A stretch of DNA of 19,687 nt from an uncultured Lachnospiraceae bacterium (GTDB lineage Bacteria; Bacillota; Clostridia; Lachnospirales; Lachnospiraceae), in the NCBI GenBank assembly GCA_937916415.1, contig CALGGH010000010.1, forward strand, positions 1-19,687. The letters run 5' to 3'. Below, one piece after another: positions 1 to 10,933 of this stretch. Under the pieces are notes generated by a model. That model ran no database searches. It saw nothing but the letters and a program-made list of their open reading frames with translations, and had not been told where the DNA came from. Every line of letters begins with the position of its first letter. Within the stretch, counting starts at the first letter, position 1. The position numbers and the translations under genes were made by a program.

Positions 1-69
1 CCCGCCGAGGAAGCGCCCGCAGCAGAGGCACCCGCTGAAGAAGCTTCCGCAGAAGCACCTGCAGAGTAA
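1..69 (+). CDS. rplJ: Ribosomal protein L10, C-terminal end (partial)
   Basis: Only the last 22 codons and the TAA stop are present; the gene begins before the window. The visible peptide contains just Ala, Glu, Pro and Ser (PAEEAPAAEAPAEEASAEAPAE). Identity is inferred from position: L10 normally lies directly upstream of rplL, and low-complexity Ala/Glu tails occur on L10 of several clostridia. L10 forms the base of the ribosomal stalk and carries the L7/L12 dimers. The tail itself has no recognisable domain, so another acidic-tailed protein cannot be excluded from this fragment alone. The stop lies 31 bases before the rplL start, consistent with co-transcription. Confidence 0.8.
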   Translation, partial: PAEEAPAAEAPAEEASAEAPAE

Positions 70-100
70 ATAATTGGATTTTATAATAGGAGGAATTACA

Positions 101-481
101 ATGGCAAAGTTAACCACACAGGAATTTATCGATGCTATCAAAGAACTGTCAGTTCTTGAGCTTAATGATCTAGTAAAGGCTTGCGAAGAGGAATTTGGCG
201 TATCTGCGGCAGCAGGCGTAGTAGTAGCCGCAGCAGGTGCCGGTGATGCCGGAGCGGCAGCTGAGGAGAAGACCGAGTTCGACGTAGAGCTTACCGAGGT
301 AGGCGAGAACAAGGTTAAGGTCATCAAGGTCGTTCGTGAGGCTACCGGCCTTGGACTGAAGGAAGCTAAGGACCTTGTTGACGGCGCTCCCAAGATCGTT
401 AAGGAGCAGGCAAGCAAGGAAGAGGCTGAGGAACTCAAGTCCAAGCTCGAAGCTGAAGGTGCTAAGGTTACCCTTAAGTAA
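101..481 (+). CDS. rplL: Ribosomal protein L7/L12
   Basis: A 126-residue stalk protein that recruits and activates translational GTPases on the large ribosomal subunit. It has the full three-part layout: an N-terminal helical dimerisation domain (about residues 1-33), an Ala/Gly-rich flexible hinge (about 36-56), and the C-terminal factor-binding domain (about 57-126) with the conserved stretches KVKVIKVVRE (71-80) and GLGLKEAKDLVDGAP (83-97). The length matches the family (about 120-128). The start is ATG at 101, preceded by TAGGAGGA at 88-95; an upstream in-frame start at 74 would add nine residues unlike any L7/L12 and would bypass this site. It is followed by a terminator, so it is probably the last gene of the rplJL transcript, with some read-through into rpoB possible. 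Confidence 0.98.
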   Translation: MAKLTTQEFIDAIKELSVLELNDLVKACEEEFGVSAAAGVVVAAAGAGDAGAAAEEKTEFDVELTEVGENKVKVIKVVREATGLGLKEAKDLVDGAPKIVKEQASKEEAEELKSKLEAEGAKVTLK

Positions 482-499
482 TCAGATCAAAATTATGAC

Positions 500-534
500 C
501 CGGGGGATGCATGTTATGCGTCCCCTGGTTTTTT
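500..534 (+). terminator. Factor-independent terminator or attenuator after rplL
   Basis: A 13-bp stem (500-512 with 516-528, two G-T pairs, three-base loop GTT) is followed directly by six T residues at 529-534. It lies 18 bases after the rplL stop and before the rpoB promoter. It should end most rplJL transcripts. In other bacteria a partial attenuator in this gap sets the ratio of ribosomal protein to RNA polymerase subunit synthesis, and the same role is inferred here. Confidence 0.88.
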
Positions 535-567
535 CTAAAATTTTTATATTCTGAACTCATATTTTTC

Positions 568-596
568 TTGACTCGTAATTACGCTTGCGATACAAT
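568..596 (+). promoter_or_regulatory. Sigma-A type promoter for rpoBC
   Basis: TTGACT (568-573) and TACAAT (591-596) are separated by exactly 17 bases: five of six matches to each consensus hexamer. The 30 bases upstream are very A+T-rich and could act as an UP element. The predicted start near 602-604 leaves an untranslated leader of about 130 bases before rpoB. Coming straight after a terminator, this makes rpoBC at least partly independent of the ribosomal protein genes. Confidence 0.8.
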
Positions 597-634
597 GGAA
601 AGTGCGCTATTATGGAAACCTGGCATTTTTTTGC

Positions 635-686
635 GCCCTCTGAGAGGCTTTTTTCAGAGGTTTGTAAGGGCGTGCCTGCCCTTTAC
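635..686 (+). promoter_or_regulatory. Structured rpoB leader with competing hairpins
   Basis: Three pairings can be drawn. (a) CCTC 637-640 with GAGG 644-647, plus G635-C648, followed by six T (649-654), which looks like a small terminator. (b) CCTCTGA 637-643 with TCAGAGG 654-660, a perfect 7-bp stem that reuses the 5' arm of (a) and consumes part of its T-run, so the two exclude each other. (c) GTAAGGGC 664-671 with GCCCTTTAC 678-686, 8 bp with one bulged T. The layout fits attenuation or feedback control of polymerase synthesis. A conserved leader RNA is known upstream of rpoB in Lactobacillales (Lacto-rpoB motif), but I do not recognise that motif here. Confidence 0.5.
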
Positions 687-731
687 GTCCATGAACAGGC
701 TATTCAAAAATAAGAACGGGGTGATTTGTCA

Positions 732-3700
732 ATGGAAAAAAACAGGATACATCCGGTGGCCGCGGGCAAAAATCTACGCATGACCTATGCTAAGCAGAAG
801 GAAGTGCTGGAGATGCCTAACCTGATAGAGGTTCAGCAGAACTCCTACAGGTGGTTCCTGGAAGAGGGATTGAAGGAGGTGTTCGATGACATCTCTCCGA
901 TTTCGGACTACAGCGGACGCCTGAGTCTGGAATTTGTTGATTACGAGCTCTGCGAAAATGACGTCAAGTATTCTATTGAGAAGTGTAAGGAACGCGATGC
1001 CACTTACGCGGCTCCCATGAGAGTCAAGGTTCGTCTCATCAACAAAAAGGAAAATGACGAGATCACGGAACAGGAAATATTCATGGGTGATCTCCCTCTT
1101 ATGACCGCAACCGGTACTTTTGTCATAAACGGAGCTGAGAGAGTCATAGTTTCCCAGCTGGTCAGATCCCCCGGCATCTATTACACCATAGGACATGATA
1201 AGATAGGTAAGACGCTCTATTCCTGTCAGGTGATCCCCAACAGGGGTGCGTGGCTGGAGTATGAGACCGACTCAAGCGACGTGTTCTACGTGCGCGTGGA
1301 TCGTACGCGTAAGGTTCCCGTGACCGTGCTCATCAGGGCAATGGGCGTGGGCACCAACGATGAGATCAGGGAACTCTTTGGAAACGAGCCCAAGATCGAG
1401 GCCACGTTTGCCAAGGACATGGCTGAGAATTCCCAGGAAGGCCTGCTTGAGCTGTACAAGAAGATCCGTCCCGGTGAGCCTCTGAGCATTGAAAGCGCTG
1501 AGACTCTCGTGAACGGCATGTTCTTTGATGCCAGAAGATATGACCTGGCCAAGGTCGGCAGATATAAATTCAATAAGAAGCTGATGTTCAGAAACCGCAT
1601 TGCCGGTCACGTACTGGCTGAGGACGTGATAGACGTCACAACCGGTGAGTCTGTCGCAAAGGCCGGAGACGTGGTGACGAGGGAGATGGCTGATGCCATC
1701 CAGAATACCGCGGTTGCCAGCGTGCTCATTCAGACCGAGGAGCGCAACGTCAAGGTTCTGAGCAACATGATGGTTGACATAACCAGCTTTATCGAGTGTG
1801 ATCCCGAGGAACTCGGCGTGACCGAGCTTGTGTACTACCCCGTGCTCAGGCAGATCATAGACGAATACGGTGATGACCCGGGCAAGCTGGCTGAAGCCAT
1901 TCAGACCAACATACATGAACTCATTCCCAGGCACATCACCCGCGAGGACATACTTGCGAGCATCAATTATAACATGCATCTCGAGGCAGGAGTCGGCAAT
2001 GATGATGACATCGACCATCTGGGCAACCGCCGCATCCGTGCCGTAGGCGAGCTGCTGCAGAATCAGTACCGCATCGGCATGTCCCGTCTGGAGAGGGTGG
2101 TCAGGGAGAGAATGGCCACTCACGATGCCGAGGACGTGTCTCCTCAGGCACTCATCAACATCAAGCCGGTGCAGGCTGCGATCAAGGAGTTCTTCGGATC
2201 ATCCCAGCTGTCGCAGTTCATGGATCAGAATAACCCGCTCGGCGAGCTTACGCACAAGAGACGTCTTTCAGCCCTTGGTCCCGGCGGTCTGTCAAGGGAC
2301 CGTGCCGGATTCGAGGTTCGAGACGTACACTATACGCATTATGGACGCATGTGCCCCATAGAGACGCCTGAAGGGCCCAACATCGGTCTGATCAACTCGC
2401 TCGCCAGCTATGCGCGCATCAATGAGTACGGCTTCATCGAGGCACCTTACCGCGTGATCGACAAGAGTGATCCGGAGAATCCCAGGGTTACCGACGAGGT
2501 CGTATACATGACCGCAGACGAAGAGGATAATTATCACGTAGCTCAGGCTTCCGCACCTTTGGATGCGGACGGACACTTCCGCAGGGACACCGTATCAGGT
2601 CGTTATAAGGATGAGACTCAGGAGTATCCCAAGAGCATGTTCGATTACATGGACGTGTCGCCCAAGATGGTATTCTCGGTCGCTACGGCACTGATCCCCT
2701 TCTTGCAGAACGACGATGCCAACCGTGCGCTGATGGGTTCCAACATGCAGCGTCAGGCCGTGCCGCTGTTGTTTACTGAGGCACCCGTCGTCGGTACGGG
2801 CATGGAGCCCAAGGCCGCGATCGACTCCGGCGTGTGCGTTCTTGCCACCAAGGCCGGAACCGTCACCTACGTGGCCGCGGACCTGATCAGGATACAGAGC
2901 GACGACGACAAGAAGGAGATCGAGTACAAGCTTTCCAAGTTCGCGAGATCCAACCAGTCCAACTGCTATAATCAGAAACCCATCGTGGTCAAGGGAGCTC
3001 ACGTGGAAGCAGGAGAGACCATCGCTGACGGTCCTTCGACCTGCGGCGGAGAGCTTTCGCTGGGCAAGAATCCCCTGATCGGATTCATGACCTGGGAAGG
3101 ATATAATTACGAGGACGCCGTACTGCTTAGCGAGCGTCTGGTACAGGATGACGTATACACGTCCGTACACATAGAGGAATACGAGGCTGAGGCCCGTGAT
3201 ACCAAGCTTGGACCCGAGGACATCACGAGGGACGTTCCCGGAGTCGGAGACGAGGCACTCAAGAACCTTGATGAAAGGGGAATCATCCGCATCGGAGCTG
3301 AGGTTCGCGCGGGAGACATTCTCGTCGGCAAGGTTACTCCCAAGGGCGAGACCGAACTGACCGCCGAGGAGAGGCTCCTCCGCGCGATCTTCGGTGACAA
3401 GGCCAGGGAAGTGCGTGACACCTCGCTGAAGGTTCCGCATGGTGAGTACGGAATCGTGGTTGATGCCAAGGTATTCAGCAGGGACAACGGCGATGAGCTC
3501 AATCCCGGCGTTAACCAGTCGGTTCGCATATACATCGCTCAGAAGCGTAAGATCTCCGTGGGAGACAAGATGGCAGGACGCCATGGTAACAAGGGTGTTG
3601 TTTCGAGGGTGCTTCCCGTTGAAGACATGCCCTATCTGCCCAACGGCCGTCCGCTGGACATCGTGCTCAATCCCCTGGGCGTGCCCAGCCGTATGAACAT

Positions 3701-4661
3701 CGGTCAGGTGCTTGAGATCCATCTTTCGCTGGCAGCCATGGCGCTCGGCTTCAACGTGGCCACGCCCGTGTTTGACGGTGCCAAGGAAAACGACATCATG
3801 GACACCCTTGACCTTGCCAATGATTACGTGAATCTTCCTTTTGACCAGGAAGAGGCCAAGGCGACTGAGTGGAAGGAAGCCGGCATCAAGGAAAACTTTA
3901 AGGATAAATACAAGGACACGCTTCTTCCGGAGGTTATGGATTACCTTTCGGAAAACCGCGACCACAGGGCACTGTGGAAGGGCGTGCCGATCACCAGGGA
4001 TGGTAAGGTATGGCTGCGTGACGGACGTACCGGAGAACTGCTTGATTCACCGGTCACGATCGGACACATGCATTATCTGAAGCTCCACCATCTGGTAGAC
4101 GACAAGATCCATGCCCGTTCAACCGGTCCTTATTCACTGGTTACGCAGCAGCCCCTGGGCGGCAAGGCCCAGTTCGGCGGACAGCGTTTCGGTGAGATGG
4201 AGGTGTGGGCGCTGGAAGCATACGGCGCAGCTTACACTCTTCAGGAAATATTGACGGTCAAGTCCGATGACGTGGTTGGCCGCGTCAAGACCTACGAGGC
4301 GATCATCAAGGGAGAGAACATTCCCGAGCCCGGCATTCCGGAGTCGTTCAAGGTGCTTCTCAAGGAGCTCCAGTCGCTCGGCCTGGACATCAGGGTTCTC
4401 AAGGATGACGGTAGCGAGGTGGAGATCAAGGAACAGGTTGACTATTCAGACAGCGTATTCAGATATGAACTGGATGCCCGCAGCCAGGGACACCGCAGGG
4501 AGGAAGAATCCCTCGGTAACCTCGGATATTCGGAGACCAGTCTGGATGACGAGGAAGGCAGCGACGATTTCGGTTCAGACGACTCTTCAGATTCCGATTT
4601 TGATGACGGATTTGAGAGTAACGAGAACGCTGAAGTGGATTTTGTCGATTCTGAAGAGTAA
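732..4661 (+). CDS. rpoB: DNA-directed RNA polymerase subunit beta
   Basis: A full-length 1309-residue beta subunit forming one half of the catalytic cleft. The fork/rifampicin region is intact: M497, D498, H508 and S513 correspond to E. coli M515, D516, H526 and S531, all wild type, so rifampicin sensitivity is predicted at these positions. Further conserved blocks are NYEDAVLLSERL, GDKMAGRHGNKGVVSRV (the lysines that line the active site) and the C-terminal SLVTQQPLGGKAQFGGQRFGEMEVWALEAYGA region (given in parts: SLVTQQPLGG, KAQFGGQRFG, EMEVWALEAYGA). About 55 residues beyond the conserved core form an Asp/Glu/Ser-rich tail. ATG 732 is chosen because GGGGTGA (718-724) lies seven bases before it; the in-frame TTG at 726 falls too close to that site. 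The rpoC start follows after 15 bases. Confidence 0.98.
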   Translation: MEKNRIHPVAAGKNLRMTYAKQKEVLEMPNLIEVQQNSYRWFLEEGLKEVFDDISPISDYSGRLSLEFVDYELCENDVKYSIEKCKERDATYAAPMRVKVRLINKKENDEITEQEIFMGDLPLMTATGTFVINGAERVIVSQLVRSPGIYYTIGHDKIGKTLYSCQVIPNRGAWLEYETDSSDVFYVRVDRTRKVPVTVLIRAMGVGTNDEIRELFGNEPKIEATFAKDMAENSQEGLLELYKKIRPGEPLSIESAETLVNGMFFDARRYDLAKVGRYKFNKKLMFRNRIAGHVLAEDVIDVTTGESVAKAGDVVTREMADAIQNTAVASVLIQTEERNVKVLSNMMVDITSFIECDPEELGVTELVYYPVLRQIIDEYGDDPGKLAEAIQTNIHELIPRHITREDILASINYNMHLEAGVGNDDDIDHLGNRRIRAVGELLQNQYRIGMSRLERVVRERMATHDAEDVSPQALINIKPVQAAIKEFFGSSQLSQFMDQNNPLGELTHKRRLSALGPGGLSRDRAGFEVRDVHYTHYGRMCPIETPEGPNIGLINSLASYARINEYGFIEAPYRVIDKSDPENPRVTDEVVYMTADEEDNYHVAQASAPLDADGHFRRDTVSGRYKDETQEYPKSMFDYMDVSPKMVFSVATALIPFLQNDDANRALMGSNMQRQAVPLLFTEAPVVGTGMEPKAAIDSGVCVLATKAGTVTYVAADLIRIQSDDDKKEIEYKLSKFARSNQSNCYNQKPIVVKGAHVEAGETIADGPSTCGGELSLGKNPLIGFMTWEGYNYEDAVLLSERLVQDDVYTSVHIEEYEAEARDTKLGPEDITRDVPGVGDEALKNLDERGIIRIGAEVRAGDILVGKVTPKGETELTAEERLLRAIFGDKAREVRDTSLKVPHGEYGIVVDAKVFSRDNGDELNPGVNQSVRIYIAQKRKISVGDKMAGRHGNKGVVSRVLPVEDMPYLPNGRPLDIVLNPLGVPSRMNIGQVLEIHLSLAAMALGFNVATPVFDGAKENDIMDTLDLANDYVNLPFDQEEAKATEWKEAGIKENFKDKYKDTLLPEVMDYLSENRDHRALWKGVPITRDGKVWLRDGRTGELLDSPVTIGHMHYLKLHHLVDDKIHARSTGPYSLVTQQPLGGKAQFGGQRFGEMEVWALEAYGAAYTLQEILTVKSDDVVGRVKTYEAIIKGENIPEPGIPESFKVLLKELQSLGLDIRVLKDDGSEVEIKEQVDYSDSVFRYELDARSQGHRREEESLGNLGYSETSLDDEEGSDDFGSDDSSDSDFDDGFESNENAEVDFVDSEE

Positions 4662-4676
4662 AAAAGGAGTTTAACA

Positions 4677-8369
<3,693 letters not shown>

Positions 8370-8425
8370 ACTGCAGGCATTCGATGCCTTTATGAGTATT
8401 TCACATACCAAACTAAACCAAACAA

Positions 8426-8460
8426 AACCGCCGGTGGATTTCACCGGCGGTTAATTTTTC
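8426..8460 (+). terminator. Bidirectional terminator between rpoC and the convergent glycosyltransferase gene
   Basis: An 11-bp, GC-rich perfect stem (8426-8436 with 8442-8452, loop of five bases) lies 57 bases past the rpoC stop. On the + strand it is followed by TTAATTTTT; on the - strand its other flank reads TTTTGTTT. It can therefore stop transcripts from both convergent genes. A smaller 6-bp hairpin, AGGCAT/ATGCCT at 8375-8389, sits just after the rpoC stop without a good T-run. Confidence 0.88.
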
Positions 8461-8536
8461 CTGATGAAATGCAGCCGCTCGTCATCATGGAGCAGGCGGC
8501 CTAAAGACTTCGGCCGGCATGCCGGAAAAACGGCAT

Positions 8537-9628
8537 TTATTTTCCCTGGCCGACCTGAAGGGTATCTAGACGACGGTGCACCTCCGGAGCCTCATATTTA
8601 TCCAGGAAGTCCAGTCCCAGATAGACGATCTCGTCGGCAAAGTCAATGTCATCCACCTGGGTGATCACGGATACGAGCCTGGCGATCCTCATGTCCGGAA
8701 CGTCGTTCAGCACCTCCATGGGAAACCTGCCCCTGATGACGTATACGTCGGGAAACTCCAATGCATAGTCAAGCATGTCCCTGGGGTGCGGCTTGATGAT
8801 GACCTGATGGGTCGATTTGTACGAATCGATGACATCGGCAAACATCTGACGTCTCACGTCCAGGGAACAGAGAGGTTCGGTCAGGATCATGGCCAGAGGC
8901 ATGGCTTGACCGGACTGGTTAACATATTGCTCCAGTTCATTGAAATCACTGATGAAAATGCGTGCCAGTGTTTCATGATCTTTCTGACCGAGCAGGTTAA
9001 TCATCTTCCTGTGGGGAATTTCGATAACGTTGGGAGGCACGCTATGGTTGGCGGAGATGTCGTTGACCTCATAATCCAGGCAGTATCTGCCATAGCCGCA
9101 TTCCATGAATATCAGCCCGGTCCCGGCCAGACGTGACTTGATGCCGAAGGCCGTGGTGTTGGACAGATGAGCCTGATCATCCAGCTTGCCGGAATTCAGG
9201 CCGTCCTCGATGGCGTGGTAGTGTATCTTTTTGTAATTGAGGTAATACCCGATCGGATCGGAGTCACAGAATACGTACACGTCCCCGTAGGCAGACAGGT
9301 CGACCGGCACGTACGGCTCCTGCAGCTTGCCGAGTTCACGCGTGTATATTATGCGATGGATCATGTTGCTGATCAGATTGCCCTTGTCGACGTGGTGTGA
9401 CATTACCTTAGCGGAGGTGACGTCTTCCTTTTCGTCAAACATGTACACGGCGCGGAACACGCCGGATGCCTCCAGCCTGTCCGGCAGTGATTCAAAATCG
9501 TTGGACATGGTGCTGAGTATGACGTCGGCAGGACCCGGCAGGCGAAAGGCGAGCTCCTTCATTGCAGCCATGTAGGCATGATAGTAGGTATGGCATATGT
9601 ATGCCCTTGATTCGTTATTTTTTCTCAT
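8537..9628 (-). CDS. Sialyltransferase-like GT-B glycosyltransferase (GT52 / polysialyltransferase type)
   Basis: A 363-residue soluble protein without signal peptide or membrane segment. Two motifs shared by bacterial sialyltransferase families (GT38, GT52, GT80) are in the expected order and spacing: E-D-G at residues 141-143 (AIEDGLN, the catalytic acid region) and K-P-H-P at 279-282 (VIIKPHPRD, which contacts the nucleotide). The third element, a Ser-Ser/Thr pair that binds the CMP phosphate, is not clean here; S320 in LVSVIT lies about where it should be. Family membership is my recognition from motifs; transfer of a nonulosonic acid from a CMP-sugar is inference. No convincing Shine-Dalgarno precedes the ATG at 9628. 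The gene is divergent from an N-acetyl sugar amidotransferase gene, supporting a role in surface glycan or flagellin decoration. Confidence 0.72.
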   Translation of the reverse strand: MRKNNESRAYICHTYYHAYMAAMKELAFRLPGPADVILSTMSNDFESLPDRLEASGVFRAVYMFDEKEDVTSAKVMSHHVDKGNLISNMIHRIIYTRELGKLQEPYVPVDLSAYGDVYVFCDSDPIGYYLNYKKIHYHAIEDGLNSGKLDDQAHLSNTTAFGIKSRLAGTGLIFMECGYGRYCLDYEVNDISANHSVPPNVIEIPHRKMINLLGQKDHETLARIFISDFNELEQYVNQSGQAMPLAMILTEPLCSLDVRRQMFADVIDSYKSTHQVIIKPHPRDMLDYALEFPDVYVIRGRFPMEVLNDVPDMRIARLVSVITQVDDIDFADEIVYLGLDFLDKYEAPEVHRRLDTLQVGQGK

Positions 9629-9743
9629 ATAACAATTCTATCATCCATGTTACAATTAAAAAAGGATGCTAATGAAAAAAGAATTACAATGAAAAAGTGG
9701 CCCGACAGGTTTTATATTCTATGAACGAGTAGTATACTGAATA

Positions 9744-9782
9744 TTGTTGCGACAACATTGTATAATTGTATACAATCGGAGG
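9744..9782 (+). promoter_or_regulatory. Probable promoter with two inverted repeats ahead of the amidotransferase gene
   Basis: A consensus -10 hexamer TATAAT lies at 9761-9766; no good -35 box is found at 16-18 bases, so activation or an atypical promoter is possible. It sits inside a perfect 8-bp inverted repeat, ATTGTATA (9757-9764) and TATACAAT (9769-9776), spacer four bases. Just upstream is a second inverted repeat, TGTTG (9745-9749) and CAACA (9753-9757). The ribosome binding site GGAGG (9778-9782) follows at once. The layout suggests operator sites or a small RNA hairpin at the 5' end. Confidence 0.45.
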
Positions 9783-9790
9783 ATACCAAT

Positions 9791-10933
9791 ATGAAAATGA
9801 GATATTGCAAGAGATGCCTGCAGCCTGACACCAGGCCGAACGTCGTGTTTGATGACGAACAGATATGCTTTGCCTGCAGGTATGAGGAGTCCAAGGCTAC
9901 CATAGACTGGGATCAGAGGGAGGCGGAACTAAGGGCCATAGCGGAAGAGGCCAAGGAAGAAGCCAGGAAACGCGGAAACGAATATGACTGCATCATAGGC
10001 GTGTCCGGCGGTAAGGATTCCACGTTCCAGGCCATATATGCCAGGGAAAAGCTGGGCCTCAATCCCTTGCTCATCAACTGCGCGCCTGATGAGATCACGG
10101 AGATCGGGCGTAAGAACATAGATAACTTAAACAACCTGGGATTTGACATCATTTCCATCAGGCTTAACCCGATAGTTGCCAGGAAGCTGGCGCGTAAGTC
10201 CTTTTTTGAGAGGGGCAACATCATAGCGGCATCCGAATACTGCCTGTGGGCGTCAAGCTATATTATGTCAACCAAATTCAACATTCCCCTCATAATCCAG
10301 GGTGAAAATGCGGCACTGACCCTGGGAGCGGCAGCCAAGCAGGAGCCGACGGGCAATGCCTTCAGCGTGACGCAGCTGGACACGCTGAGCCAGCAGGGGG
10401 TGGACAGCTTCGTGGACCTGTCCAATAACATCACCGAGAAGGACCTGTATTTCTACAAGATACCGCCGGTGGAGGACATGATGGCCATGGGCACCAAGGC
10501 TATATTCCTGCAGTATTACGTTAAGGAATGGTCTCAGGTGACCAATGCCGATTTCGCAGTAGCCAGGGGACTGACCGGCAGGAGCGGAGACCTGCATGAC
10601 CTGGGCAGATACAGGAGATACACGGCCCTTGATTCGGACCTTCAGATACCCAATCAGATGATCAAGTATCTCAAGTTCGGTTTCGGCTACGCTACCGATG
10701 AGATATGCTACGACATCAGGGAGGGCCGGTTTGACAGGGAAAGCGGCAAGTGGTACGTAAACGAATATGACGGCAAATGCGGAGAGCAGTATATCGAAGC
10801 CGCATGCAGATATCTGTCGATCACGAAGGAAGAATTCTGGGAAGTCGTCGACAGGTACGTCAACAGGGATCTCTTTGAAAAAAAGGATGGCCGGTGGGTG
10901 CCTAAGTTTACCGTCGGCGAGGACTTCGAGTGA
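9791..10933 (+). CDS. N-acetyl sugar amidotransferase (WbpG/PseA-type PP-loop enzyme)
   Basis: A 380-residue cytoplasmic enzyme. The N-terminus has a zinc-ribbon pair of CxxC motifs (C6/C9 and C26/C29, in YCKRCLQPDTRPN and ICFACR), followed by an ATP-pyrophosphatase PP-loop SGGKDS at 72-77. This architecture and length fit the N-acetyl sugar amidotransferase family, which includes P. aeruginosa WbpG and Campylobacter PseA; these convert an acetamido group to an acetamidino group on nucleotide-linked sugars such as ManNAc3NAcA or pseudaminic acid. WbpG works with HisH/HisF-like ammonia suppliers, which are not in this window. The start is ATG at 9791 with GGAGG at 9778-9782; an in-frame TTG at 9758 would lie upstream of the likely transcription start. 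The stop overlaps the next start by four bases. The sugar substrate is unknown. Confidence 0.87.
   Translation: MKMRYCKRCLQPDTRPNVVFDDEQICFACRYEESKATIDWDQREAELRAIAEEAKEEARKRGNEYDCIIGVSGGKDSTFQAIYAREKLGLNPLLINCAPDEITEIGRKNIDNLNNLGFDIISIRLNPIVARKLARKSFFERGNIIAASEYCLWASSYIMSTKFNIPLIIQGENAALTLGAAAKQEPTGNAFSVTQLDTLSQQGVDSFVDLSNNITEKDLYFYKIPPVEDMMAMGTKAIFLQYYVKEWSQVTNADFAVARGLTGRSGDLHDLGRYRRYTALDSDLQIPNQMIKYLKFGFGYATDEICYDIREGRFDRESGKWYVNEYDGKCGEQYIEAACRYLSITKEEFWEVVDRYVNRDLFEKKDGRWVPKFTVGEDFE

Noticed and set aside
726..731. Upstream TTG start for rpoB
   Set aside because: It lies one base from the GGGGTGA site, too close; ATG 732 has proper spacing and matches the usual N-terminus.
511..783. A 90-codon + strand frame between rplL and rpoB
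   Set aside because: It would span the terminator, the rpoBC promoter and the rpoB start; its composition is non-coding-like and it starts inside the terminator stem.
1272..2123. A 283-codon open frame on the - strand inside rpoB
   Set aside because: Same cause: antisense of conserved codons, with no start signal or recognisable domain.
2595..3965. A 456-codon open frame on the - strand inside rpoB
   Set aside because: It is the antisense shadow of a conserved coding sequence; no ribosome binding site, and the residues show no family pattern. The frame stays open because of the codon bias of rpoB.
9672..9724. Two mini-frames (6 and 11 codons) joined by ATGA upstream of the amidotransferase gene
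   Set aside because: Very short, in A-rich intergenic DNA, with no supporting features; likely chance.
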